A stretch of DNA of 64,000 nt from Eubacterium sp. Lineage in GTDB: Bacteria > Bacillota > Clostridia > Oscillospirales > Acutalibacteraceae. Where the stretch lies: positions 496,001-560,000 of the forward strand of contig JARHZA010000001.1 in the NCBI GenBank assembly GCA_029258375.1, read 5' to 3'. A model generated the notes under the pieces. That model made no database searches, had not been told where the DNA came from, and saw only the letters and a program-made list of their open reading frames with translations. A program made the translations under genes and the position numbers. Shown in pieces: positions 43,463 through 51,589 of this stretch; positions within the stretch are counted from its first letter, which is position 1; the number at the start of each line of letters is the position of its first letter.

Positions 43463-43498
43463 TTAAATAAATTTAAAACTTAATTATATTATAAATGC

Positions 43499-43520
43499 GA
43501 GTTAGCAAAAACTAACTTAG
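43499..43520 (+). promoter_or_regulatory. DtxR-like palindrome upstream of feoB
   Basis: GAGTTAGCAAAAACTAACTTAG repeats the half-sites of the two operators before feoA. Just before the feoB ribosome site, it could serve an internal promoter or act as an RNA stem. Confidence 0.5.
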
Positions 43521-43534
43521 AAGGAGAGAACGAT

Positions 43535-45706
43535 ATGAGCATAAAAATAGCTCTTGCCGGTAACCCAAATAGCGGTAAGACAACACTGTTTAATGCGTTA
43601 ACTGGTTCAAGTCAATATGTTGGTAACTGGCCAGGCGTTACAGTAGAGAAAAAAGAAGGTAAACTAAAAAAACATAGTGATGTAACAATTACTGACCTTC
43701 CAGGTATTTATTCATTATCACCATATACCTTGGAAGAAGTTGTTGCAAGAAATTATTTAATAAATGAACGACCAGATGCAATTCTTAATATTGTTGATGG
43801 TACAAACCTTGAAAGAAACCTTTATCTTACAACACAGCTTACGGAACTTGGTATCCCAGTTGTAATTGCTATCAATATGATGGATGTTGTTAAGAAAAAT
43901 GGCGACAAAATCAATACAGAGCAGTTAAGCAGAGAACTTGGATGCAAAATAGTTGAAATTTCTGCACTTAAAGGTCTTTCTGTAAATGATGCCGCAGAAG
44001 CTGCAATTTCAGCTGCAAAAACTGGCAAATCAATGCCTAAACATACTTTTTCTGGCAGTGTTGAACACGCAATAGCACATATTGAAGAGGCAGCAGTACA
44101 TGGTATGCCAGAAGAACAACAAAGATGGTATGCAGTTAAAATTTTTGAACGTGATGAAAAAGTTTTAGAACAATTAAAACTTGATGACAAGACTTTAAGT
44201 CACATTGAAGCAGATATAGCAGCAGTTGAAGATGAGATGGATGATGATTCAGAAAGTATCATCACTAATGAAAGATACATATTTATAGCTGATCTTATGA
44301 AAAGCAGCTATAAGAAAAAGAGCAAAGGTCAACTTACTACATCTGATAAAATAGATAAAATTGTTACAAACAGAATTTTGGCTCTTCCAATTTTCGTTTT
44401 AATTATGTGGTTTGTTTACTATATTTCTATTGGCTCAATAGGTGACTGGGTTACAAACTTTATGAATGATACACTCTTTGCTGAATGGATTGTTCCTGGT
44501 GTTGCATCTGGTCTTGAGGCTATTGGTTGTGCATCTTGGCTCGTTTCACTTGTTTCAGAGGGTATTATCGGTGGTGTAGGTGCAGTTCTTGGATTCGTAC
44601 CTCAAATGTTAATCTTGTTTCTTCTTCTTTCAATCCTTGAAGATTGTGGATATATGGCACGTGTTGCATTTATTATGGATAGAATTTTCCGTAAATTTGG
44701 TCTTTCTGGTAAGAGCTTTATTCCAATGCTTGTTGCTACCGGTTGTGGCGTTCCTGGAATTATGGCAAGCCGTACAATTGAACAAGACCGTGACCGTAAA
44801 ATGACTATTATGACAACAGGGTTTATTCCTTGTGGTGCTAAAATGCCAATTGTTGGTTTGATTGCTGGTGCTCTCTTTGGTGGTTCAGCTTGGGTTGCAA
44901 CTGGTGCTTACTTCCTTGGCGTATGTGCAGTAATTGTTTCTGGTATTATTTTAAAGAAAACAAAGCCTTTTGCCGGCGACCCTGCTCCATTTGTTATGGA
45001 ACTTCCTTCATACCACGCACCTGTTGCAAACAATATCTTCCGTGCAACTTGGGAACGTGGATGGTCATTCATCAAACGTGCTGGTACAGTAATTGTTGCT
45101 GCAAGTGTTGTTGTTTGGGTTCTTAACTCACTTTCATTTGAAGGTGGTTTCCACTATATTACAGATGATTTTGGTGGTGCATCAATTCTTGAAGTTATTG
45201 GTGGCGGAATTGCTTGGTTATTTAAACCTCTTGGATTCGGTAACTGGCAAGCAGCTGTTGCAACTATTCTTGGTCTTGTTGCTAAAGAAGAAGTTGTTGG
45301 CGTATTTGGTTCACTTTCATCAATGGCTGATGCAGACCTTGCACTTGAACTTGCAGAAGAAAGTTCACAAAAACTTGCAATTATTGGTCAAGAATTCTTT
45401 AATGGCAGCCAACTTTCAGGCTTATCATTCCTTGTATTCAACTTACTCTGTGCTCCTTGTTTCGCAGCAATGGGTGCTATCAAACGTGAAATGAACAACC
45501 CTAAATGGGCTATTGGTGCAATCGCATATATGTGTGTATTTGCTTATGCAGTTTCATTTATGGTTTACCAATTTGGTGCTTGGTTTGTTGGTGCTGGAAA
45601 TGTTTTAGGCACAATAATCGCAGCAGTTGTTCTTGCAACATTTATTTACTTACTTGTTCGTAAAAATAAGTATGATGAAAATACATTAACAGTAAAAACA
45701 AAATAA
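43535..45706 (+). CDS. feoB: Ferrous iron transporter FeoB
   Basis: FeoB imports Fe(II) through the membrane under control of its N-terminal G domain. The 723-residue protein has G1 GNPNSGKTT (9-17), G3 DLPGIYSL, G4 NMMD and a helical GDI-like domain to about residue 260. A membrane part follows with two Gate motifs (MLVATGCGVPGIMASR and FVLFNLLCAPCFAAMGAIKRE-like FNLLCAPCFAAMGAIKRE), including the expected cysteines. The length suits clostridial FeoB. It is preceded by two feoA genes and followed by the Cys-rich accessory gene. Confidence 0.97.
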   Translation: MSIKIALAGNPNSGKTTLFNALTGSSQYVGNWPGVTVEKKEGKLKKHSDVTITDLPGIYSLSPYTLEEVVARNYLINERPDAILNIVDGTNLERNLYLTTQLTELGIPVVIAINMMDVVKKNGDKINTEQLSRELGCKIVEISALKGLSVNDAAEAAISAAKTGKSMPKHTFSGSVEHAIAHIEEAAVHGMPEEQQRWYAVKIFERDEKVLEQLKLDDKTLSHIEADIAAVEDEMDDDSESIITNERYIFIADLMKSSYKKKSKGQLTTSDKIDKIVTNRILALPIFVLIMWFVYYISIGSIGDWVTNFMNDTLFAEWIVPGVASGLEAIGCASWLVSLVSEGIIGGVGAVLGFVPQMLILFLLLSILEDCGYMARVAFIMDRIFRKFGLSGKSFIPMLVATGCGVPGIMASRTIEQDRDRKMTIMTTGFIPCGAKMPIVGLIAGALFGGSAWVATGAYFLGVCAVIVSGIILKKTKPFAGDPAPFVMELPSYHAPVANNIFRATWERGWSFIKRAGTVIVAASVVVWVLNSLSFEGGFHYITDDFGGASILEVIGGGIAWLFKPLGFGNWQAAVATILGLVAKEEVVGVFGSLSSMADADLALELAEESSQKLAIIGQEFFNGSQLSGLSFLVFNLLCAPCFAAMGAIKREMNNPKWAIGAIAYMCVFAYAVSFMVYQFGAWFVGAGNVLGTIIAAVVLATFIYLLVRKNKYDENTLTVKTK

Positions 45707-45730
45707 TAAAAATTATAAGGAGGCAAAAGT

Positions 45731-45922
45731 ATGAATCTTCCAACCATTATTGTATTATCAATAGTTATTGCAGTTTTAGTTGCAATAATTGTTAGAGAAG
45801 TACGTAACAAGAAAAATGGTAAAAGTTCTTGCTCATGCGGCGAAAATTGTGGTGCTTGTGGTATGAATTGCTCTTGCCACTCACAAACAACAAATAATCA
45901 AAAACCACAAGAACAAGAATAA
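45731..45922 (+). CDS. FeoB-associated Cys-rich membrane protein
   Basis: The 63-residue protein has one N-terminal membrane helix (about 4-22), a basic stretch and a cysteine cluster CSCGENCGACGMNCSC (about 34-49), with seven cysteines in 16 residues. This is the FeoB-associated Cys-rich family, often found after feoB in Firmicutes. It may bind iron as it leaves FeoB, but the function is not proven. The ribosome site AAGGAGG is strong, and the gene closes the operon. Confidence 0.92.
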   Translation: MNLPTIIVLSIVIAVLVAIIVREVRNKKNGKSSCSCGENCGACGMNCSCHSQTTNNQKPQEQE

Positions 45923-45968
45923 AACTTGTAAAAATAATACTTCTACAAATAATAATTTAGTTAAATAA

Positions 45969-46013
45969 AACAAAAGACCTCTTGGTGCTAATAACATCAA
46001 GAGGTCTTTTGTT
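45969..46013 (+). terminator. Terminator of the feo operon (bidirectional)
   Basis: AACAAAAGACCTCTTG and CAAGAGGTCTTTTGTT pair perfectly around a 13-base loop, with A- and T-runs on either side. Confidence 0.85.
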
Positions 46014-46057
46014 GTAAATGTTATAATTTAAAACGAAACGCTTATTAAGTTAAAAAA

Positions 46058-46801
46058 TTAACCTTCGTATTCGTCTTCGTTTTCCCAGTTGTGCCAAATG
46101 TTTTGAACGTCGTCATTTTCTTCAAACATTTCAATCATACGGCTCATTTTCATCATATCTTCTTCGTTTTCAAGACGAACATATGTTGCAGGAATATATG
46201 CTGGTTCACTTGATAATGTTTTATAACCTTTTTCTTCAAGGTCATCACGAATAGCACCAACATCATTTGCTTCTGTTCTGATTTCGAAAACATCTTCATC
46301 ATCTGCAATAAAGTCTGTTGCGCCTGCTTCAATAGCAGTCATCATAAGTTCTTCTTCATCAACGTCTTCTTTTTCAACAAGAATAACGCCTTCACGGTTA
46401 AACATAAATGTAACAGAACCCTGTGTACCCATATTTCCGCCTGCTTTATCAAAGTAATGTCTTACTTCGCCTGCTGTGCGGTTTCTGTTGTCTGTAAGAG
46501 CCTCAACAACAACTGCAATACCGTTTGGGCCGTATCCTTCGTAAACGATTTCTTCGTAGTCAGCACCGTTTGAATCTCCGGCAGCTTTTTTAAGCATACG
46601 ATCAATGTTATCGTTAGGAACGTTGTTTTGTTTTGCTTTAGCAATAACGTCTTTTAATCTTGTATTAACAGAAGGGTCAGGGCCACCGTTTTTAACTGCA
46701 ACTGCGAGTTCACGACCAATTTTAGTAAATACTTTAGCTCTTGCTGCGTCGTTTGCACCTTTTTTTCTTTTAATGGTGCTCCATTTTGAATGTCCGCTCA
46801 T
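46058..46801 (-). CDS. YebC/PmpR family protein (TACO1-like)
   Basis: The 247-residue cytoplasmic protein starts with the family hallmark MSGHSKWSTIKRKKGANDAAR and has the middle GYGPNGIAVVVEALTDNRNRT block and a late acidic domain. YebC proteins were described as transcription regulators, and more recent work links them to ribosomes and translation of proline-rich stretches. A 13-codon upstream extension is open, but the AAAGGAG site fits the MSGHSKW start at 46801. It is monocistronic and divergent from glyA. Confidence 0.93.
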   Translation of the reverse strand: MSGHSKWSTIKRKKGANDAARAKVFTKIGRELAVAVKNGGPDPSVNTRLKDVIAKAKQNNVPNDNIDRMLKKAAGDSNGADYEEIVYEGYGPNGIAVVVEALTDNRNRTAGEVRHYFDKAGGNMGTQGSVTFMFNREGVILVEKEDVDEEELMMTAIEAGATDFIADDEDVFEIRTEANDVGAIRDDLEEKGYKTLSSEPAYIPATYVRLENEEDMMKMSRMIEMFEENDDVQNIWHNWENEDEYEG

Positions 46802-46873
46802 TTTACACACTCCTTTAAAAATCTGCAACAATTTTATCACATATACGTTTACCTTTCAAGTGTAAAAATAATG

Positions 46874-46902
46874 TTGTATATTTTAAATAGGTATGGTATT
46901 AT
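46874..46902 (+). promoter_or_regulatory. Predicted sigma-A promoter of glyA
   Basis: TTGTAT and TATTAT are separated by 17 bases, about 50 bases upstream of the glyA start. Confidence 0.55.
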
Positions 46903-46950
46903 TAAAAAGTATAAATTAGTAATTTAATTATATGCAAGGAGAGATTAAAA

Positions 46951-48204
46951 ATGTATTCAGATTACTACGATTCAATTGCAAAGGTAGCAGAAACTGACAA
47001 AGAAGTGGCAGATGCTATGGCTCTTGAACTTAAACGTCAACGTGAAAACATTGAACTTATTGCTTCAGAAAACCTTGTTTCACCACAAGTAATGGCAGCA
47101 ATGGGTAGTGTTCTTACAAACAAGTATGCAGAAGGTCTTCCAGGAAAACGTTACTATGGTGGTTGCCAATATGTTGACGTTGTTGAAGAAATTGCTATTA
47201 AAAGAGCGTGTGAACTCTTTGGCGCTAAGTTTGCAAATGTTCAGCCACATTCAGGCGCACAAGCGAACACAGCAGTTTATGTTGCACTTCTTAAACCTGG
47301 CGATACAGTTATGGGTATGAGCCTTGATAACGGTGGTCATTTAACACACGGCTCACCTGCAAATATCAGTGGTAAGTATTTTAACTTTGTACCTTACGGA
47401 GTTAATGATGAAGGATATATTGACCTTGCAGAATTTGCAAAACAAGTAAATAGAGTTAAACCTAAACTTGTTGTAGCTGGTGCTTCTGCTTATCCACGTG
47501 CTATAGATTTCAAAACAATGGCAGATATTGCTCACGCAAACGGTGCAATGTTTATGGTTGATATGGCACATATTGCTGGCCTTGTTGCAGCAGGTCTTCA
47601 TCAAAATCCTGTTCCATATGCAGATGTTGTTACAACAACAACTCATAAAACATTAAGAGGTCCAAGAGGCGGTCTTATTCTTTGCAATAACGAATATCTT
47701 ATTAAGAAACTTAACTCAGCAGTGTTCCCAGGAACACAAGGTGGTCCTTTAATGCACGTTATCGCTGGTAAAGCAGTTTGCTTTGGCGAAGCATTAAAAC
47801 CAGAGTTTAAAGAATATCAGCAAAGAGTTATTAACAATACTCGTGCACTTGCAGAAGGTCTTACAAAAAGAGGTCTTAACCTTGTTTCTGGTGGCACAGA
47901 TAACCACCTTGTTCTTCTTTCACTTATCGGTACTGGTGTTACTGGTAAAGAACTTGAAGCAAGACTTGATGAAGTACATATTACTTTAAACAAAAACACA
48001 GTTCCAAACGAACCACTTTCACCATTTGTTACATCTGGTGTTCGTATTGGTACTCCAGCAGCAACAACAAGAGGTCTTAACGAAGAAGATTTTGAAAAAA
48101 TTGCTGAATACATTTATCTTGCAGTAACAGATTTTGATAATCAAAAAGAAAACATCATTAACGGTGTTGCAGAAATCTGTGCAAAATACCCTCTTTATGA
48201 ATAA
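46951..48204 (+). CDS. glyA: Serine hydroxymethyltransferase
   Basis: The enzyme interconverts serine and glycine while charging tetrahydrofolate with a one-carbon unit. The 417-residue protein has LIASENLVS near the start, [16 protein letters not shown] (about 50-65), the HSGAQAN motif and the PLP lysine in [14 protein letters not shown] (about 226). The start has an AAGGAG site. It is monocistronic, with hairpins on its 3' side. Together with thyA and folA at 62-63.5 kb it supplies the folate one-carbon cycle. Confidence 0.96.
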   Translation: MYSDYYDSIAKVAETDKEVADAMALELKRQRENIELIASENLVSPQVMAAMGSVLTNKYAEGLPGKRYYGGCQYVDVVEEIAIKRACELFGAKFANVQPHSGAQANTAVYVALLKPGDTVMGMSLDNGGHLTHGSPANISGKYFNFVPYGVNDEGYIDLAEFAKQVNRVKPKLVVAGASAYPRAIDFKTMADIAHANGAMFMVDMAHIAGLVAAGLHQNPVPYADVVTTTTHKTLRGPRGGLILCNNEYLIKKLNSAVFPGTQGGPLMHVIAGKAVCFGEALKPEFKEYQQRVINNTRALAEGLTKRGLNLVSGGTDNHLVLLSLIGTGVTGKELEARLDEVHITLNKNTVPNEPLSPFVTSGVRIGTPAATTRGLNEEDFEKIAEYIYLAVTDFDNQKENIINGVAEICAKYPLYE

Positions 48205-48214
48205 TTAAAATTAA

Positions 48215-48246
48215 AAGCACTTGCTATTTTTTAATAGCAAGTGCTT
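48215..48246 (+). terminator. Hairpin after glyA
   Basis: AAGCACTTGCTATT and AATAGCAAGTGCTT form a perfect 14-bp stem with a TTTT loop. No T-run follows on the plus strand, so it may stabilise the message or terminate weakly. Confidence 0.6.
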
Positions 48247-48249
48247 GGG

Positions 48250-48306
48250 TTATAACATTATTTTTTAATTTTTAAGATTATTGAAGATTAAAAAATAATG
48301 TTATAA
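48250..48306. repeat. 20-bp perfect inverted repeat
   Basis: Two 20-base arms, TTATAACATTATTTTTTAAT (48250-48269) and its exact complement (48287-48306), surround a 17-base centre. The element sits between the glyA hairpin and the aminotransferase gene. Its role is unknown. Confidence 0.75.
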
Positions 48307-48358
48307 ATTTAGATTTAACATTTTTAGTATACTATAAAAGAAAAAAGGCAAAACAATA

Positions 48359-49546
48359 ATGAGTTATAGTATTTCAAACAAATTTAAAAATCTTAAACCG
48401 TCTGCTGTAAGGGAGATTTTAAAAGCAACAAATGAGCCTGGAATGATAGCATTTGCAGGTGGTTCTCCTTCAACAGATGCGTTTCCTTGTGATGAAGTCA
48501 AAATTCTTGCAAATGAAATTTTGAGCGAAAACCCAATTTCTGCCCTTGTTTATGGTGTTTCGGAAGGTTATGAACCTTTAAGAAAAACTGTGAAAGAATG
48601 GCTAAAAAATCGTGAAAATGTTGGTACAGATGATGACACTATTGTAATAACCGCAGGGGGAACTCAGGTTATGGATATAACAACAAGGGTTCTCACAACA
48701 GAAGGCGATACAATAATTTGCGAAGAACCATCATTTATTGGCTCTTTAAACTGTTTTCGTTCTCACGGCTGCAATCTTGTTGGTGTTCCTATTGAAAAAG
48801 ATGGAATGAATATTGATGAACTTCAAGAAGTTATAAAAAACAATAAAAATGCTAAGTTTATATATACTATTCCAAATTTTCAAAACCCAGGTGGCACAAC
48901 AATGAGTTTTGAAAAACGAAAAAGATTATATCAGCTTGCTAAAGAAAACAACCTTGTAATTCTTGAGGATAACCCTTATGGAAACTTAAGGGTAGATGGC
49001 GAAGATGTTCCACCAATAAAAAGTCTTGATACAGACGGCATCGTTGTTTATGCAGGTTCGTTTTCAAAAATACTTGCTCCGGGAATACGTGTTGCCTATG
49101 CAGTTGTTCCAAAGAAAATCGCAGGCGCATTTGTTATTGGTAAGCAGGTTTCAGATGTTCATACTGGTGTATTAAATCAAATGATAGTTTCACGCTGGTT
49201 TGACGAGTATGATGTTGATTCTCATATAGAAAAAATAAGAGAAATCTATAAACATAAATTAAACCTTATGTGTGATTGCCTTGATAAATATTGCAAAGAT
49301 TTTATATCATATATAAAACCTCAAGGAGGCCTATTTATTTGGGCAAAACTCCCTGATGATGTTGATATGATAGAATATGTTAATAAACTAATAAATCAAA
49401 AAGTGGCGGTTGTTCCCGGCACTGCATTTATGATTGATGACTCGAAACCGTGTCATCATATTCGCCTTAATTTTTCAACTCCAAGTGATGATGATATTAT
49501 CAAAGGAGTCAAAATAATGGGCGAAATAGCAAAAGAATACAAGTAA
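48359..49546 (+). CDS. PLP-dependent aminotransferase (fold type I, 2-aminoadipate/aromatic type)
   Basis: The 395-residue enzyme belongs to the aminotransferase class I group related to the catalytic domain of MocR regulators and to LysN. Motifs are FAGGSPSTDAFP near the start, TAGGTQVMDITTRV, IYTIPNFQNPGGTTMS (about 164-179), LEDNPYGNLR and the PLP lysine in YAGSFSKILAPGIRV (about 239). It lacks the N-terminal GntR domain, so it is a plain enzyme. Substrates may be aromatic or branched amino acids. The ribosome site is weak (AAAAGGC). trpS follows with a short gap and is probably co-transcribed. Confidence 0.9.
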   Translation: MSYSISNKFKNLKPSAVREILKATNEPGMIAFAGGSPSTDAFPCDEVKILANEILSENPISALVYGVSEGYEPLRKTVKEWLKNRENVGTDDDTIVITAGGTQVMDITTRVLTTEGDTIICEEPSFIGSLNCFRSHGCNLVGVPIEKDGMNIDELQEVIKNNKNAKFIYTIPNFQNPGGTTMSFEKRKRLYQLAKENNLVILEDNPYGNLRVDGEDVPPIKSLDTDGIVVYAGSFSKILAPGIRVAYAVVPKKIAGAFVIGKQVSDVHTGVLNQMIVSRWFDEYDVDSHIEKIREIYKHKLNLMCDCLDKYCKDFISYIKPQGGLFIWAKLPDDVDMIEYVNKLINQKVAVVPGTAFMIDDSKPCHHIRLNFSTPSDDDIIKGVKIMGEIAKEYK

Positions 49547-49557
49547 AGGTGTTAAAA

Positions 49558-50568
49558 ATGGAAGAAAAGATTATAGAAAAAAAGAAAAGAAGTTTATCAC
49601 TTATACAGCCAACATCTATTCCAACACTTGGAAATTATCTTGGTGCGATGAAAGGCTGGCCTTCATTCCAAGAGGAGTTTGATACTGTTTATGGTGTTGC
49701 TGATTTACATTCAATAACAGTTCGCCAAGAACCTGCAAAACTAAGAAAACAAACAAATGAATTATTTGCAATGTTGCTTGCACTTGGCCTTGATCCAGAA
49801 AAAGGAATAATTTTCGTTCAGTCACAAGTTCCAACACACGCACAACTTGCTTGGCTTTTAAACTGTTATACTCAGTTTGGTGAACTTAATCGTATGACAC
49901 AGTTTAAGGATAAGTCTGCTCAGCACAGTGATAATATCAATGCTGGCCTTTTTACATATCCTTGTCTTATGGCTGCCGATATTCTTCTTTATCAAGCAGA
50001 TATTGTTCCAGTTGGTGCAGACCAAAAACAGCACCTTGAAATTTGCCGTGATATTGCAGAACGTTTTAACGGCCTTTATGGAAATGTATTTACTGTTCCA
50101 GAACCATATATTCCAAAAAATGGTGCAAGAGTTATGAGCCTTGCAGATCCAACAAGAAAAATGAGTAAATCTGACCCTAATCCTAAAGGAACAGTATACC
50201 TTACAGATGAGCCAAATGTTATAATGAAGAAGTTTAAATCAGCTGTAACAGATAGTGAAATGAGTGTTCATTATGGCGAAGGCAAAGACGGTATTAACAA
50301 CCTTATGACTATTTACTCTGTTATAACAGGGGATAGTTTTGAAAAGATAGAGGCAGATTTTGCAGGAAAGGGCTATGGAGATTTCAAAACTGCAGTAGGT
50401 GAGGCAGTTGTTGAAGAACTTAGACCTGTTAGAGAAAGATTTAACGACTTTATGGCAGATAAAGCATACCTTAAAGAATGTCAACAAAAGGGTGCTGAAT
50501 TTGCAACTCGTGTTTCTCAAAGAACACTTGATAAGGCAATGAAGAAAATTGGCTTTTTAATGAAATAA
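49558..50568 (+). CDS. trpS: Tryptophanyl-tRNA synthetase
   Basis: The 336-residue class I synthetase charges tRNA-Trp. It has the TIGN-type signature in PTLGNYLGAMKGW (about 21-33) and the KMSKS loop in RKMSKSDPNPKG (about 200-211), with ADLHSITVRQ and VGADQKQHLE typical of TrpS. The usual Pro-Ser/Thr-Gly before the signature reads PTSIPTLGN. A GTG at 49549 is in frame, but the AAAGGTG site fits the ATG at 49558. The gene follows an aminotransferase gene by 11 bases. No T-box leader is seen, and the gene ends at a terminator. Confidence 0.95.
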   Translation: MEEKIIEKKKRSLSLIQPTSIPTLGNYLGAMKGWPSFQEEFDTVYGVADLHSITVRQEPAKLRKQTNELFAMLLALGLDPEKGIIFVQSQVPTHAQLAWLLNCYTQFGELNRMTQFKDKSAQHSDNINAGLFTYPCLMAADILLYQADIVPVGADQKQHLEICRDIAERFNGLYGNVFTVPEPYIPKNGARVMSLADPTRKMSKSDPNPKGTVYLTDEPNVIMKKFKSAVTDSEMSVHYGEGKDGINNLMTIYSVITGDSFEKIEADFAGKGYGDFKTAVGEAVVEELRPVRERFNDFMADKAYLKECQQKGAEFATRVSQRTLDKAMKKIGFLMK

Positions 50569-50596
50569 AGATTTTATAGTAATATTACACAAATAT

Positions 50597-50643
50597 AGCG
50601 ATACTTTGTATGACAATATGTTAACGAAGTGTCGCTTTTTTTG
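50597..50643 (+). terminator. Terminator after trpS
   Basis: AGCGATACTT and AAGTGTCGCT pair (one G-T wobble) around a 20-base loop and are followed by seven T residues. Confidence 0.8.
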
Positions 50644-50741
50644 TCAAAAAGTTTAACAAATTGTTTAATAATCAATATAAAGTTTATTAAAATTTATGTA
50701 TAATTACCAAAAAGAAAGGCCATTTTTGTATCTCTTTCGAA

Positions 50742-50771
50742 TTGACGGTATAATAAATACTGTGATATAAT
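50742..50771 (+). promoter_or_regulatory. Predicted sigma-A promoter of the SCP2/aminotransferase/transketolase operon
   Basis: TTGACG and a perfect TATAAT are separated by 18 bases, with the operon's first start codon about 40 bases downstream. Confidence 0.6.
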
Positions 50772-50809
50772 TTTATCGAAGTAAGTATATATTACAAGGA
50801 GGAATCATT

Positions 50810-51574
50810 TTGAAAGAAGCAAAAGCAATGGCGTATGTAAATATGTACGGCGTTCTCGCAACACTTGAAAAACTTTGCGAAATAGACGAAGAAGCAAAAG
50901 CAGTTTTGCAAACTTTAAAAAAACCGGTTTCCTTATGTTTTGATGTTCACAATGGTCCGTGTTGTACTTTTAGTTTCACAAACAATGGTTGTAAAATGAC
51001 AGAAGGTGCAGATGGATGTACTTGTAAAATGAATTTTTCATCACCAGAAAAATTCAACGCTTTGATTGACGATAGTAAGCCTGGAATGCCAGTAAAAGGT
51101 GTTTCTCAAGTTCTTTCGTTTTTACTTGGTCCTTTTACAAAACTTACAAATAGAATGACAAAACTTTTAATGCCAAGTGATGAAGATTTGAAGAATAGAG
51201 AGTTTTTTGAAGAATCAACAATTTTAACTTTCTATACAATTTCTGGTGCAATTTCTGCACTTGCAAATTCAGATTCAATTTCAACCCACACTGCAAAATG
51301 CACTGTAGATGGCGATATTTCAATGGGTATTAAAAATGTTTGTTATTCAACAATTAGAGTAAAAGATAGTAAATTTACTACTATTAAAGAAAAAGCAACA
51401 AACCCAAGAGCAATAATGGAATTTTCAGATATTGACCTTGCAGCTGGATTGTTTAAAGGAACTGTATCTACTATTGCTGAACTTTGTAAAGGCAATATTT
51501 ATATGGCAGGTATGATTTCTATGGTAGACAACCTCAACCGAATACTCGACAGAGTTGCTGTATATTTAGGTTAA
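50810..51574 (+). CDS. SCP2 sterol-carrier-like protein, operon copy 1
   Basis: The 254-residue protein has an SCP2-like lipid-binding pattern. A beta region (VSLCFDVHNGPCCTFSF, then KMTEGADGCTCKMNFSSPEKFNAL, about 47-90) matches the sequence logic of SCP2 domains, which hold hydrophobic ligands in a tunnel. A second half (TFYTISGAISALANSD to the end) may be another alpha/beta domain. Six cysteines cluster in the first half. There is no signal peptide. The start is TTG with a perfect AAGGAGG site. It is the first gene of a tight operon with an aminotransferase, a split transketolase and a second SCP2-like protein. The ligand is unknown; the fold call is moderately sure. Confidence 0.65.
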   Translation: MKEAKAMAYVNMYGVLATLEKLCEIDEEAKAVLQTLKKPVSLCFDVHNGPCCTFSFTNNGCKMTEGADGCTCKMNFSSPEKFNALIDDSKPGMPVKGVSQVLSFLLGPFTKLTNRMTKLLMPSDEDLKNREFFEESTILTFYTISGAISALANSDSISTHTAKCTVDGDISMGIKNVCYSTIRVKDSKFTTIKEKATNPRAIMEFSDIDLAAGLFKGTVSTIAELCKGNIYMAGMISMVDNLNRILDRVAVYLG

Positions 51575-51589
51575 GGGAGGACGTTGATT

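Noticed and set aside
49558-50568. T-box riboswitch upstream of trpS
   Set aside because: The gap to the preceding aminotransferase gene is only 11 bases, and the region before that gene shows hairpins but no T-box sequence or specifier loop.
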